From contig JAWNZC010000337.1 in the NCBI GenBank assembly GCA_035771165.1, positions 7,221,501 through 7,285,500 on the forward strand: a DNA stretch of 64,000 bases, in the 5' to 3' direction. The position numbers and the translations under genes are program-made. The stretch is from Paragorgia papillata (lineage: Eukaryota > Cnidaria > Anthozoa > Scleralcyonacea > Coralliidae). The notes below the pieces were generated by a model, which was given only the letters and a program-made list of their open reading frames with translations, did not search any database and was not told the origin of the DNA. Within the stretch, counting starts at the first letter, position 1, and each line of letters opens with the position of its first letter. Positions 23,040-36,293 of this stretch are shown piece by piece.

Positions 23040-24220
23040 GTATTTTATGAAAAAATCAGACCGGGTTTCCAGTTCACCGTTTCGGTACTGATTTCCTTTG
23101 TTATCATCTTATGAAATATTAATGAGTTTGAGAAAGTATAAGCATGATGGTATATATTTTAATCAACTGAACAAGGTGTATAATAAGAATTTCAGTGGAT
23201 TATTTTGTTCATTGGATGCTTATTTCTAGTTTGTATAACTACAGTTTGATTTGTACTACAGTCTATACAGTGTAAGTAAATTATTTTTACTGTATGTGAA
23301 AAAAAATCTAATTTGCATGGCCATATTAGTAAATGACACACTACAGATAATTGTTTCCCATGTTAAGGGAAGTCCCTACCATAACACATGCCAACCAAGG
23401 GAACATAGAGTATATAAGATATTATTATATAGCATGCTATCGGATATGAGCTTTTGCGTAATCTGATTGGTTCCCTACTACCAGGCTATCAGCTCATATC
23501 CTACTAGTAGAGGAAAAACAAGATGGCGGCACGTTTTTTTAAACTGCCGAAAAGAGTTGAAATTGACGGATTTTTATACAGAAAAACATCAACACCCTCA
23601 AACCAATGTATAAAAAAACAACATTGTGTAAAAATACATTAACAAATACACAATTTAGCATGGTAAATGGTAGAATTCACCTAAAAATTACGTATTTTTA
23701 CTTCAAAAACCTGACTAAATTAACGGGTTGATATTAATTTGTTGCCAAACAAAGAAACTCACGGTTAAAATCAAGCTTACATCACACATTTCGTAGGAGA
23801 TTACCAGTAAAGAGACATTTTTATTTAGATAAGCATTTGGAGTAGTAAAAAGCATGTTCTTTTTCAAAAACAACCAACTAAGTAATTTAGTTTCACTGCC
23901 GAAGGTGTTTCAGTTTCATTTTTGCATGAAATCAAAACCTTTTTCACGACAGCAACGCTAATATAAACAACTGACCCACCTTTTGACTTCATAAAGGTAC
24001 CTTTTAATCTTTTTTGTTGATCTGCTTAACACATTTTTTGCCTCTCGAGCAACATTTATGCAACATTTCAAAGCTGTTTACCGAACAGCTCAGCGAGAAA
24101 CTCTATGTGAATGCATCATTACGCATGGCGGAAGTATTAGTTGCCTATGCCGGAAGTTTGTCGTTTGAAACATTTCGCTGCATGTAATTTTGTCTCTTGT
24201 ACAGTGCTTGGCTATATAAT
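23040..24220. other. Gene-free stretch
   Basis: No gene recognised. A small interrupted inverted repeat (GATATGAGCT / AGCTCATATC) lies near 23446-23500. Confidence 0.4.
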
Positions 24221-24331
24221 AAAACAGTTATACCATTCGCTCTCGTCGTATACGAACTAATAGCCAACTCGGCGAAGCGCCTCGTTGGCTATGAGCTCAT
24301 ATACGACTCGAGCTCATGGTATAACTGTTAA
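24221..24331. repeat. Foldback hairpin repeat
   Basis: AACAGTTATACCAT is inverted at the far end as ATGGTATAACTGTT. Inner arms AGCCAAC and GTTGGCT border a CTCGGCGAAGCGCCTCG centre. Confidence 0.8.
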
Positions 24332-24496
24332 ATGTATTAGCCTAATAAAATTGTTCACCATTCTGACTCTGTCGAGTGTACATGTGTGTCATAACTCGGT
24401 ACGTTACAACAGTGCCCCTTAAAAGAGTTGACATTTGCAAACATACTTAAGCGCGCCCTTTTATCAGTTAGAATGAACTATATTCGCCACAAAGAA

Positions 24497-24720
24497 TTAC
24501 AGTTTTTTGACCAGAAGTTCGAGGGACGGTTTTGGTTTGTAGGTGAGGGCCAGTGTACCTTGAAATGATCGACCTGGAATCATTGAAAAAGCAAAATTCT
24601 GCAGTAAGATAGAAAGGACCACCTTTACCTCCATCAGAGCGAATTTATAACCAATACATATTCGAGGTCCAGCGGCAAATGGTAGGTAGGCGTAGCGATG
24701 ACTAGGATTTTCATCTTTCT
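24497..24720 (-). CDS. P450 copy B, exon 5 (haem-binding exon)
   Basis: Starts after a TTTCTTAG acceptor with two bases that complete a Glu codon from exon 4, and ends at TAA (24497-24499). It carries the Cys ligand loop and the FALMEVKVVL L-helix start. It is easy to miss because it has no start codon of its own. Confidence 0.9.
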
Positions 24721-27700
24721 CTAAGAAATGTCATAAACAATTGTAAAAAAGTAATATATACTAGGCTCAGTATTTGGAACTTTGCAGAAAAGAGAAGATG
24801 TTTAACTCATTCTTGTCTGGCGTTAGCCAGAATAAAATACCAAAGACCGATTCGGACAGGAAATAGTTGGAAAGACTTGATGTCAAATACAAAGAGCGTT
24901 TGTAATTGTAAATAATAGTCCGCCAACAGTGGCGGATTACCTATGGGGCAAAGGGGGCATTTTCCCCCGGCCCAGATTCTGACCGGCCTATAAAAATTAG
25001 TGAATAAAACAATTATGCAGTTTCTCTTTGAAAGTCGTAGAAAACTAGCCTGAGAATATCACACACTATCTCAGCCACGGGCCCCCTTCTGTTTGAAAGC
25101 GGGAGGGGAGTGGCGCCTGAGGCTGCCTAATTACGAACTTCCGACAGGCCCTAAAATATTTTTGCCCCCGGCCCTGGGGAACCCTTAGAAAATGAATTAG
25201 TATTCTGTTCAAACAACCTATTGTAGTAGTTTGAAAGCCCTAAACACCTCTGAACCACGGATGCGTAAAAAATACGGTCATATATACCTGGGAAATTAAG
25301 ATAACTTGAAGTGTATGCATGGTAAAATAATTTAAAAGCTTTTTCTCTTTCTGTTTAACTTATGTGCTGATTAATTTATAACGCAGCGCTTTTAGGGCTT
25401 TCAAATTACTACAATAGGTTGTTTTAAAAGAACGCAAATTCATTTTCTAAGGGTTCCGTTTTTTTTATACACACTATATATATGTATACGCTCCTTCACT
25501 TCTGTGTTGTGTTCTATGTACGCTCCTTCACTTCTGTGTTGTTGAGCACTCTGTGAGGTTGGTGTAGGTGTCCGTTAGCGATAATGCAACGTTCACTACC
25601 CTTGTGGTAGTTTGAGTACTCTGGCCCAATACCACTTCACGCTATCTAGATGTGCGCATGTCCAGTATTGTCCCACAAGCGGCTGTTACCGGCAGTTGCT
25701 GGGGGATAAATAAAATGGCGTTCTCACATCTAGATTGGTTCCAAGCTACACTGATGAGCTGCAGATCAGCGAAACACGTGTCGGTAGATTGAACTATATA
25801 TATATTTCTAAAATTCATTAATAATTCATGAGGAAAACACAAAGAAAAATCATGAGCGTATCGGATCTATATATGTGATATAGACTCGCTCTAAGTTTCT
25901 CGCTGGTTTTTAACGGCTGAGATAAGCTTAATTTTCAAAATTACTACGCCAATGAACGTATGAAGTGATTCTTTTTAGAAGCCATTTAAAAACCTTGCAG
26001 TACGGGCTTTATCGGCTCTAAAACACTCGGCTATCGCCTCGTGTTTTATATCCGATAAAGCCCTCCTGCGCGGTTTATAAATATTACTTATATATATATA
26101 TATATATATACACCACTATTTACTACCATTGTTTTAATAAATTAGTTGAAACTAAAATTAAGAAAATTTTCCACCGTAGGCATAGTCATGCATGATCTCT
26201 ATATTTAGCAGTTGACGATTTTAAACAACAACGATGAACAAATAAATCAGGGTAAACGTAACGCGTGAGAACTAAAGCACACCATATAACATCCAACAAC
26301 AACACCTATGACAAAGTTAAAAAAAATTTAACCTTAAACTAAAGAGAGTATATTATTTTCTAATCATAAAGAATAAAAAAAATATTAAATTGACCCTTGG
26401 CTGCATGGCTTTCTGATACGTCTCCAATACAAGATGCAGAATAGTGGAGTTACTAACCTGGCGTAAGAAACCGATTTGGGTTAAACGTGTCTGGATCTTT
26501 CCAATATTCAGGAAGACGATGAAGAAGATATGGGAAAGGTAAAACCAAAGAACTTGGTGGTATTTTGTATCCTAAGATATCATCTTCTATAGTCACAGCT
26601 CTATAAAGGAGTAGAGGTGCAGGTGGACGTAAGCGCATTGACTCCTTGATCACAGCAGCAAGGTATTCCATCGACTCTAATGTATCCCATTCGGGATCAT
26701 TATCTTTCAGTGTTTCCTCAATCTCACGACGAACGTTTTCTTGTATCTCTGGATACTGAGCAAGGAAGTACAAAGTCCAAGACAAAGTCACACTACTTGT
26801 CTCGTGCCCAGCTAACATAAATTCAAATACTTGAGAATGTAGTTCTTCTTTGCTCATGCGCTGTCCACTCTCTTCGTCGCAAGCTTCCATGAGAAGATCT
26901 AGCAAATCTTTATGTCTAACGCGGTCTAATCTTTTTTCATCTAATGTTTCCACGTTATTCTGTCTCTCGCGTTTTTGATGTATTATCTAAAAATCATCGC
27001 ATTTTAATAAGTTGGTAAACTAAGATAAAAAGGATTAACTATTAAATTTAACTCGTTTCCTATACCTGCACGATCACGTCATCGGTTATCTTCTGAGAAC
27101 GTAGCTTTGTTCTCTTGGCATTTGTTGGGATATGTCTAAGGATTGGCAAAAGGTCAATGAAATTTCCTCTTAAAGTAAGCCGTCGTAATAGCAGATCAAA
27201 TGCAGAGGATACATTACTATGGCCCTCTGTAACTGAATTAAACTGGTAACTAAAGGCACACTCCCCCAAGACATCCAAAGTTAAATGCAACATATCACTC
27301 TGCACAGGCACGCTGGTTCCTTCGTTGCTATCCTTCTCGTTGCTGATAGCGTCCGTCCAAACCTAAGACAAACAATACAATAACAAGACGCCTGCTTAGG
27401 CGTTCACTTGGGCTACTCATATATATAGCAATGCAGCTTGGCATAGCCTATGCCAAGCGTTTGTTAAAAAGTACAAAATAACCTACAGTGCTAGATTCGG
27501 TAGATTCAAGCGATCATTAGACAACGCCGTGAAGTTTTAGACAACGCCGTGAAGTTTTAGACAACCCGTGAAGTTAGCTGCCAGTTCGCCAGCCGTTAGT
27601 GAAAAAGCTTGGATTGAACGAGCTACAAGACCGGCAAAACATTGGTGCAGCGGCGAACTGGCAGCTAACTTCACGGCGTTCATCTAGACGTGGAAGCAGT

Positions 27701-30700
27701 TCGACATGTACATGTTTATCACTATTTTTTGCATTATTTGGTGCTTAATATTACTTGTGTTTTTTAGTTGTTAGACTAAGCAGCAAGCGGTTACTCAGTA
27801 AGTAGTATATTACCTAGACGATCGACAACAAGCGAACGTACCAAGGAACTATTAAAATGTACACACTCAATGGAATTATATTAAAGCTAACAGTCGGAAT
27901 CACATCGAGTTTATTTGGCATAACTTTATTAACACAACAACACATAATCCCAGGCAATAACAAAGCAAATTACAAATATTAAAATCACCTCAATACATTT
28001 AAGTTTTCCCATTTAGCGTAAACAGCACGAAATGTCAACACAGCATATTTAATACGGTTGTCTGTTTTCAACGTTGTTTATGTCTCGCTCATCTTGCTTT
28101 TCAGTATTAAAATTCAATAAATCATATAAATCGTTTATAATCAGTTTGTCTTGATCGAGACGGCGGAATATTAACCAAGATCGAAATATAAATAGCTCAA
28201 CATCTTTTAGTGTAGATTTACCGCCATCAATGTCTGCAGTTGTAAGCGTAGTGAGCATATTTTAACATGACTGGTCAATAACAGTGTTCAGTAACTCACT
28301 TGTGATCTTCTAAAAGCTTCGAGAACTCTTCGTCAAACCAGGTCAAACGCCAAGCTGTCGAAAAGAAAGAACTTGGCTGCCGAGCATGCCAGTGAGCATG
28401 CCAGTGAGCACCGGAAGCCGTAAAATGTGCAAAAATGCAATATCGCGACGTAAAAAATAATAATAACACGACCGAAACCTAGACTCGGCTACCACAGTAG
28501 CCCGAGTAAAAAGCCATGTATACGTATAGCTCAATATTTCCAATAGTCCTCTGTTGCCAAGCCTCAAGTACAAAGTATAAAGGCTCTTTTCCAGTCATCG
28601 CAAAAAACAGCTCGCAGCTCGCTGCGAGTGATTGCATCTACTTAAAAACAACTCGCAGTGCTTGTTTTCTCGTTGTGAGTTCTTTTTAATGAGATACAAG
28701 TACTCGCAGCAACATTATTTACTAAGCGGAAATGTAAATTTTTAAATTACCTACACAGATAATTGTTCCTTAAAATTGTCAAAATTGCTGAATAAATACC
28801 AAATTTCTAAATAATTACTTGCAGCTACAAACGTTGCCAGTTCAAAAAAATGTTGCTCATATAAGAAGAAGTTGCTGAAAAGTTGCCGAGCAACTTGTGG
28901 ACTGGTATCCGCGTAGTCAAGTTTTAATAACCTCGTGGTCAAAGAAGTTTATCTCCAAAGAATCGTTTTCTAAAGTAAATTCCTTATTTACTTAACTAAA
29001 TTTATGTATATAGATAACAATATAAAGTTAATTAAAAGGTCACAAGAAGGCCAAGTAATTGAATACAGGAGCCCGAGGGTCGCACGGACGGGAGGGCTAA
29101 TTTTCCGGGGGCACTTACTTTCAAAATGGCCGACTGGCGCCTGCGCATAAAAATAATGGGACACTTTTTCGCGAGTCGGACTTTTGGTTAATCTTTATTA
29201 TGTGCCAGTGCCCCACAATCCTTACCACGCAAGTGAACGTATCATGCATAGAAACAAATAAATAAATATTCAGATCACAGAAATTTGTTCGCATATCACG
29301 CTTGTCCACGCGTGTAAAATGACTCCACGCGTACGCCCGGGCTCGGGGTCCGGGATCAAATCATTTTGTAAGGCTAAACGTGCATTTAATTAATGGTTTC
29401 CCATTGTTCCATTGTTGTGCAGTGCTGTTGTTTTATTTATTGTAAGCTGTCAAAAACTATACAGTACAATAGGGATGAAAATAGGCTGAGAAATTAAACC
29501 GAGGGGCAAAGCACTCCAAAAAAAGTGCACGAGACTTTCGGACTTCCAAAAGTCCTTGGATTTTCTCATCGGACTTTCGGACTTTTGTGAATTTTTTGCG
29601 GACTTTCGCGGACTTTTTGTGAAACTTATTAACGATATTTTCTCTTTATTTTTCATGTTCTGGCCGAGCTTTAAGTGAAACTGGGAAATAATAAAGGCGT
29701 GGCAGGGTAATTAACACCGGAGTTATTGTCTTATCATATTTAGTCTTCAGTTTCATGAATAGTTGATCCTTTTCATTAAAGCAGGGAGCAGCTTTGGAAA
29801 AAACATTAGAAGCATGAATCATGCTAAAGTACAATAAGAGTCAGAGGAAGAAAGCTGAGTGAATGTTTTGATTGTTTGATGAACAGTTTGTGTAAACAAG
29901 CAAATCTTTAATTAGATTTAAAAGTTTAAAGTTTGTGTTTGGTTTTGCAATAAATTGTAATTCTTTTGGATATGATATACCGGTGTATAGTACTATAGTT
30001 ATATATCATTAACGTTGTTTTAAAAGCACTTGTGTTTACTCATTGTTTTATGACTTGTAAAGACAATTGTTCCCACATTTTCAAAAACATTGTTGTAGAC
30101 ACCAACACAAGGCATTTATCGTCATACCTCCTAATTGACAGAGCAAATGAACTAGCAACCTTTAGCAACTTTCTAAAAACCTGGCAACTTTTTTGAAAAA
30201 ATGGGCAATTTTTAAGGAAAAATTTAATAATTTTTTAAGCAACTTTTTGCAAAAAGTGGCAAAAAAGTCCTGCACTCACGAAGCTGGGTTTTACAATTCT
30301 CGATTATGCCGACACATTTGTTTATAGAAAAAGATGGCCAAAACTTTCGGAACTACGCATTGTCGAAATACATCGGGTACGTAAGTTGTTAGAAATTTTA
30401 TAAGCTTTCATTCGGTATATAGTTCAAATTTTAGTGTTAACTATTTTAGTTAACTGCATGTAACTTTTTAAAATGTTCAAAATGTTCTCACTATTGTTCG
30501 TAAAATAAGAATTATATAATGGGAAATGGACTCCTCTCAAGCGTTATAGAACTTTGGATTTTGTTTTTAAATACTAAACGCACAGCCCTGAGCAACATAG
30601 CAAAGGATAGTGCCAAGTGCTATTCATGTCAGAACTTTTAATTTTCTTGCCGGGATGTATTTTAAGAATTGGAAAAACTTTAACTATAATTTGTTCTTGA

Positions 30701-33700
30701 CAAAAAGGCTTCAGAAAAGGCTTTTTTGGATACGTATATCCCGTTCAAAAGGGCAGAAACAAATCAACGTTTTCGTATAAAGCAAAACAACATCCTTAGT
30801 TGAAGAAAACCCGTCACACCGAAACTAGAGAGGAAGAAAAAGCAATAGCTAAAACGCCCACGAAGGAAAAGGCCGAAAAGGTTTATAGATTACGGTAAAA
30901 CTGATATAGAGCGGCCGCTTTCAGTATTAAATCACGAACATTTAGTAGCAATGCTGTTCGAGTTTCCCTGTGTTTAATACATTCTGTTACTGTCACTGTC
31001 ACAGTAATTTTGTTTTCTATTTTGTGTGTCCTTGACTTTGAAGTATTTTAAACGTATCAATTACGTTTTCCTTGCCCGACATGTTTTACCTGTGGCTGCC
31101 GTCTTATCTCCTTTTAAATATTTTTCTTATGGTAAAACCATTTGTAACTTAGCGTGGCTTGTTTATAATTTGGCATAAAAATCGAAAAAGGAGCAATTTT
31201 TCGTCTGTAAAACATATAAATGCTAAGGTCTAAGGTGAAAACAGTTTCAAATTTCAGATGAAATTGGTTTTTGCTATTGTAAATGAATTTGAAATGCCAT
31301 AAATGATTATAGCCATGGCAGCGAGTCAGATGTTTGAGTGGTTTTCAATCAATTCAAATATTTTGTAAACATGGAAAGAAAGAACTGTAAAATGTAACCC
31401 TAATATTTTGTTGATATTTTGACGCCTGCTTCAGTAGCCTGGTGGTATAACATCGTCGGTTTGCATGCGAAATGGTCGAGTTCTAACCGTGGATGCGACC
31501 TGCAATTTTCTTGATTTTTCTTTGTTATTTATCACCTTTTTCTTTAAAAAATAGTGTTAAACATTTTTTTTATTTCAAATTATACTTTAATAAAAAGTTT
31601 AAAACTATGTTTTGAATTGTTCCAACACGAGCGGCTATTTCCAGGCTCCTAAAGAAAAAGAGCGCGAAGGTGTTTGCGTTTAAACCTTTTTTCTTATCAG
31701 AGGGGTATTCGTGTAAATAAAATTCGTGTAAAAGAGGGCGAGGGGTTGTTGTGTTAACATATTTCTAGTAAATAATTTTTCAAACCTTTTTTCGAACCTT
31801 CGCCGTTCGCTCAAGACGAGTGGCGTGTATAGTTATTTGTGGGAGACTGAACCCTAGCTACAAACCGCGCAGGGGCTTGAAACTTTTTGCCTCATCTTTG
31901 GGTTTAATTTATGCGTTATCGTTCCACTTACAACATTTTAACTTATATTGAGTTCACTGGGACCAACCAACGAAATCGCATACGTCATATTTTAGTGTAC
32001 CGCGATCGGTGTGTGCGATTGCAAGCATTGTGAACGTGTTTATGATTAAGATACTTGACAGCCACATTCCTTAGGAGTCTTTTCACAAATTTAGTATATT
32101 TCTTTGGATAGTTTGAGCGAACACGAGCAATAGCGACCCGAGAAGATGGCGACAGCGGCGTGGTAATTAGCGTGGTAATTCGCAAAGCCTATTGGGATGA
32201 TGCAATAATTACAATTTATCGACCCGAAAAATAATACGGGAATGCCACCGAATTGAAACCTAGACTCGGCCTACCATAGGTAGTCCGAGTAACAAAACAG
32301 CTTGACGTCACAATAATGAGCTATATAGAAGAAGTTTATGTATCTTTGCCATTATCAAATATAATCACTTGAAATTGTAACGCGTTTGATGCTGTGAGAG
32401 AAACACACCCACACGCTCTCTTCAAATTAATTCGCTTTGGTAATAACAACGATACAGTATATAACTTTCTCTAGTAAGTCGTTATGCGCATGTGACGTCA
32501 AAATAACAATTTGCATATCAAACAATCTGAAATAGCTCAACAACGAAGCAAGGAAACGAAAAACTGCAAAAGATGTTACTCTGTCATTAGTGTTATTTAA
32601 AATAAGACAGACTTAATTTTCGTTATATAGCACTATATAAGTAACGGTTAAGTAATATTTTTATTAGTAACGGTTGAATAATATTTTTATTAGTAACGGT
32701 TAAGTAATGTATTTAGTAAAGTAATATTTTCGGTAACTTTGTATGTTTCTTTATAAGTAACTTTCTTCTTGAATAAGCGCTTAAAAACGAAAAGATTCCT
32801 TTTCGTATGATTTTGCCCTCGTTCTTGAATTCCATGTGCTATTGAAGATATTTGGCTTTTTGTGCAGTCGACTGTTATTACAGGTATATCGGAAAGTTAC
32901 AAATTTACATTTTGCTCTAAATATTTTTCTACTCTTTGTGGAGAAATAAATTGGCATTATTGTCCCCATTATTTTCAGTAATCCCAATTTCATCATCGCT
33001 CCACACATTTTAAAAACAGTATCTTAACTCACAGTATCTTATCAAATATCTGGAAAATAATCAGTATTTACCTAACTACATGTAGCTTAAAACACATAGC
33101 ACTGTGTTATACTGCATGCTGGGAAATTTCATAAATAATATACATGTATTTATTTAGTATAAATACACAGGTGATTATAGAAAATCGCGCGCGCTCATTT
33201 ATCAAGCTACTTCGGACTAATTCTCGATAATCACCTACAGCGTTTTGGCTGCCAGCCAATTTTTCAATGCGACAGACGAGAAAATTAACAATTTTAAAGA
33301 AAATGCCGTTCCTAAAAGTACGTAAATGTGTATTTATGCTAAAACAATTATTCACCTCAGGCTCAGTGAATATCGGTGAATAATAACCCCAACTTCGTCT
33401 CGGTTATTATTCACCGATATTCACCTCGCCTTCGGCGAATAATTGTTAAATAGTGTGTTGTGTGAGAAATAGCTATTTAGTTATAGTGGTAGAAAACGGC
33501 AAAATGATTGCAAAATGAGTGAAAAATGTACGCGAAAGCAAAAATTAAACCGCTGTTATTTGGCCAAAATATGACCACAATCGAACTAAAAGTTTCACTA
33601 CTATAAAGGCTTTCTTTTAGTCAAACAGCATTTGATGTAATAGATCAAACACAATTTGAGTGTTTCATCACGGGTTCCAAACACGAGAAAACAAATGAAA

Positions 33701-36258
33701 ACCGAGGGCGTATAGCCCCGAGGTTTTTTATTGTTTTCGAGTGTTTGGAGCCCCCTGATGAAACATGATAAACGAGTGTTTGATCTTGTTTCTCAAACGA
33801 GTATTCGCATCGCGGTGTTTTCTTCCTTGGTTTCAATATACAGATTAAGAAATGTGATCCAGTTAACTTAGAAGTTTCCTACAGGTTTTCATTGGGCATC
33901 AAAACTCATGCATGTGATGTGGTATTGGCTACAATAATTCATGAATTATTAATGATTTTGAGAAAGTCAAATAGCATTTTTTGCGCTTTTAATAGTCAAA
34001 GAGCATTTACCATAAAAGGCAACTGAACCTCATGGTGAGCGTGAAATTGCTAACCTGAACTAGTAATTTGGTTTTTCTTTCAAATACATCCACCATTCCT
34101 TTTAAATTACTAACTTTAAATGCAGGATTAATCATTTTTCTCCGCCGTGAATGTTCTTTTCCGTTCGCACCAAACAAATCTCTTGCACTAGACGACGTCA
34201 ACCTTACTTGACCTGCAAATCTTTCATACTTGGAAGAATTTGTTACCAAAATTTGTTTAACAGCATCAGCATCACTGATTAAAAATCTGCGTTGACCTGC
34301 AAATACCAAAAACATAATTACTGTATAAAAAAATAAGAAATAAAAAAATCACCAAAATTTCCAACTTAAAATGTTGCATCATTTCAGTGGAGGCTTGCCA
34401 AGTTATAAAAGATTACCGCCCCTCCCATGATATAACATTTCGTTTAGGCGGCACGTGACCAGCCGCAACCAAGGGTCATTTCGTAGCGTGGTGGGCAGGG
34501 GCGTGGAGATAAGACCCTGGGTACGAGGTTGCGTAAAACAAGTAAAACGAGCTATGCAAAATCTTGCACGAGGAGATGCTGTATACAGTATTGGTTGAAA
34601 CCGAAGCTGTTCTGAACAGCAGGCCGCTCACGGCAGTCAGTGACGATCCGAATGACTACAGTATGAGGCTCTCTTGCTAAACCACTTGCTAAGTGCTATT
34701 GAAGAAAGTGAAGTTAATAGTCGTAAGAGATGGAGAAGGGCACAAGCACTCACTAACATGTTATGGCGACGATGGCGTAATGAATACCTTCCTGGTCTAA
34801 CGATCCGCGTGAAATGGAACAAAGAGGAAAGAAATCTGCAAGTGAATGATCTGGTTATTTTGAACAGCGTCGATGCACCCCGCTCGCATTGGCCTCTTGC
34901 AAGAGTTCTCAAGACGTTTCCTGGAAAGCATGGTCGGGTGCGAGCAGCGGAGGTTCCGACTCCAAAACGGAATCTTAATGCGGCCGGCTGCAAAACTGTG
35001 TTTGCTAGAACATGAACCTCAGTGAACAAACGACGAGAACACTTTGTTTTAGGCTATATTACTGTTGAGCCGTTAGTAAATGGAACTTACTGTAAAATGT
35101 TTAGTTATCGCACGCATTTGTAATCTCGCAGCGAGGAGGATGAATAGTCCACCCAGCTTTGTTGCGTTTTGTTTGTACTCGCCCCAGTACCAGAAGAGGG
35201 GGAACTGGGGGCATGGAGGGACATACAAGGACATACAAGAACGATGAGGAAAAGTCCAATAAATACTTATTAACCCTTTCACTCCCAACTTTCTGCGAGC
35301 TCTCTCACTGATGAGTAAAATCGTCTAAAATCGTTAGACAGAGTAAAATAATAAAGTACGGAAAATTCCGTATTTGGGAGTGAAAGGGTTCATAGGTTAA
35401 TGGTGCTGCTACAAGCTTGGACTGGCCACTGTTGCCATTTTGCTTTGGAACTATGGACAGGCATTTTAATACTTCTATGGCAAAATAGCACAATGGCCAG
35501 TCCAAGCCTAGTACATGCAGCTTGTGCCAATGCACCACAAGAAATCTTACTAATTATTACAATAAACTAAATGCAGATAATGCATCAGTCAATTCCAGCT
35601 GTGCCCATCCCCAAGCCACCCCCAGGCATTCACCATTTTTGCTAATCCTGGGGGGCTATTGCCAACAGCACATAACCTAGGGGTTGGGACTTGGAATGCT
35701 ATGTACTGTGGGAAAACATATTTAATTTGACCACAGATGGCTCAAGCTCAGGTTGTGGCGGGCACCATGTGGACATATTTTAATGAAAATATATTTGAAA
35801 TATAAGGTTTCAAACTGTCAAGTAAATAGGACATTAAATGAGCTAAAATACAATAAATTTCTCAATAAAGTAGCATTACCTTTCATTTGTGATGTGTTGT
35901 CTTCTATTTGTGTGCTCTTGAGTTGGTTTGAAATGATTTAGCCATGTTTCTGTTGGGGGTTTAGACTTGAATTTGTTGCCTAGGGTGGGGCCTTGGCACA
36001 CAATGTCTTTCCCCAGGGTAGGGACATGGTCAATTTCTCTCCCCCCCCCCCCCCAAATGCCCAGGTGTTGACCCAGGGGAGGATGGGCACAATTGGAATT
36101 GATTAATTGAATGATACATAAAACTCATAAAAGCAGACAATATACAGTAGTTACTATAAAGTATAGGATATTATAGGAAAAGCCTATATGATTCAATGTG
36201 ATTTCTTACATGTATGATCTTTATTAACAGGCTCTAGGCAGGCTAAGCAACCCCCTCC

Positions 36259-36293
<35 letters not shown>

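Noticed and set aside
31435..31500. A confident tRNA-SINE call
   Set aside because: The B-box match is loose and no second copy or acceptor stem was found, so it is kept only at low confidence.
34637..35029. 130-codon minus-strand frame
   Set aside because: Shadow of the BEL/Pao integrase frame on the plus strand, which matches a known domain.
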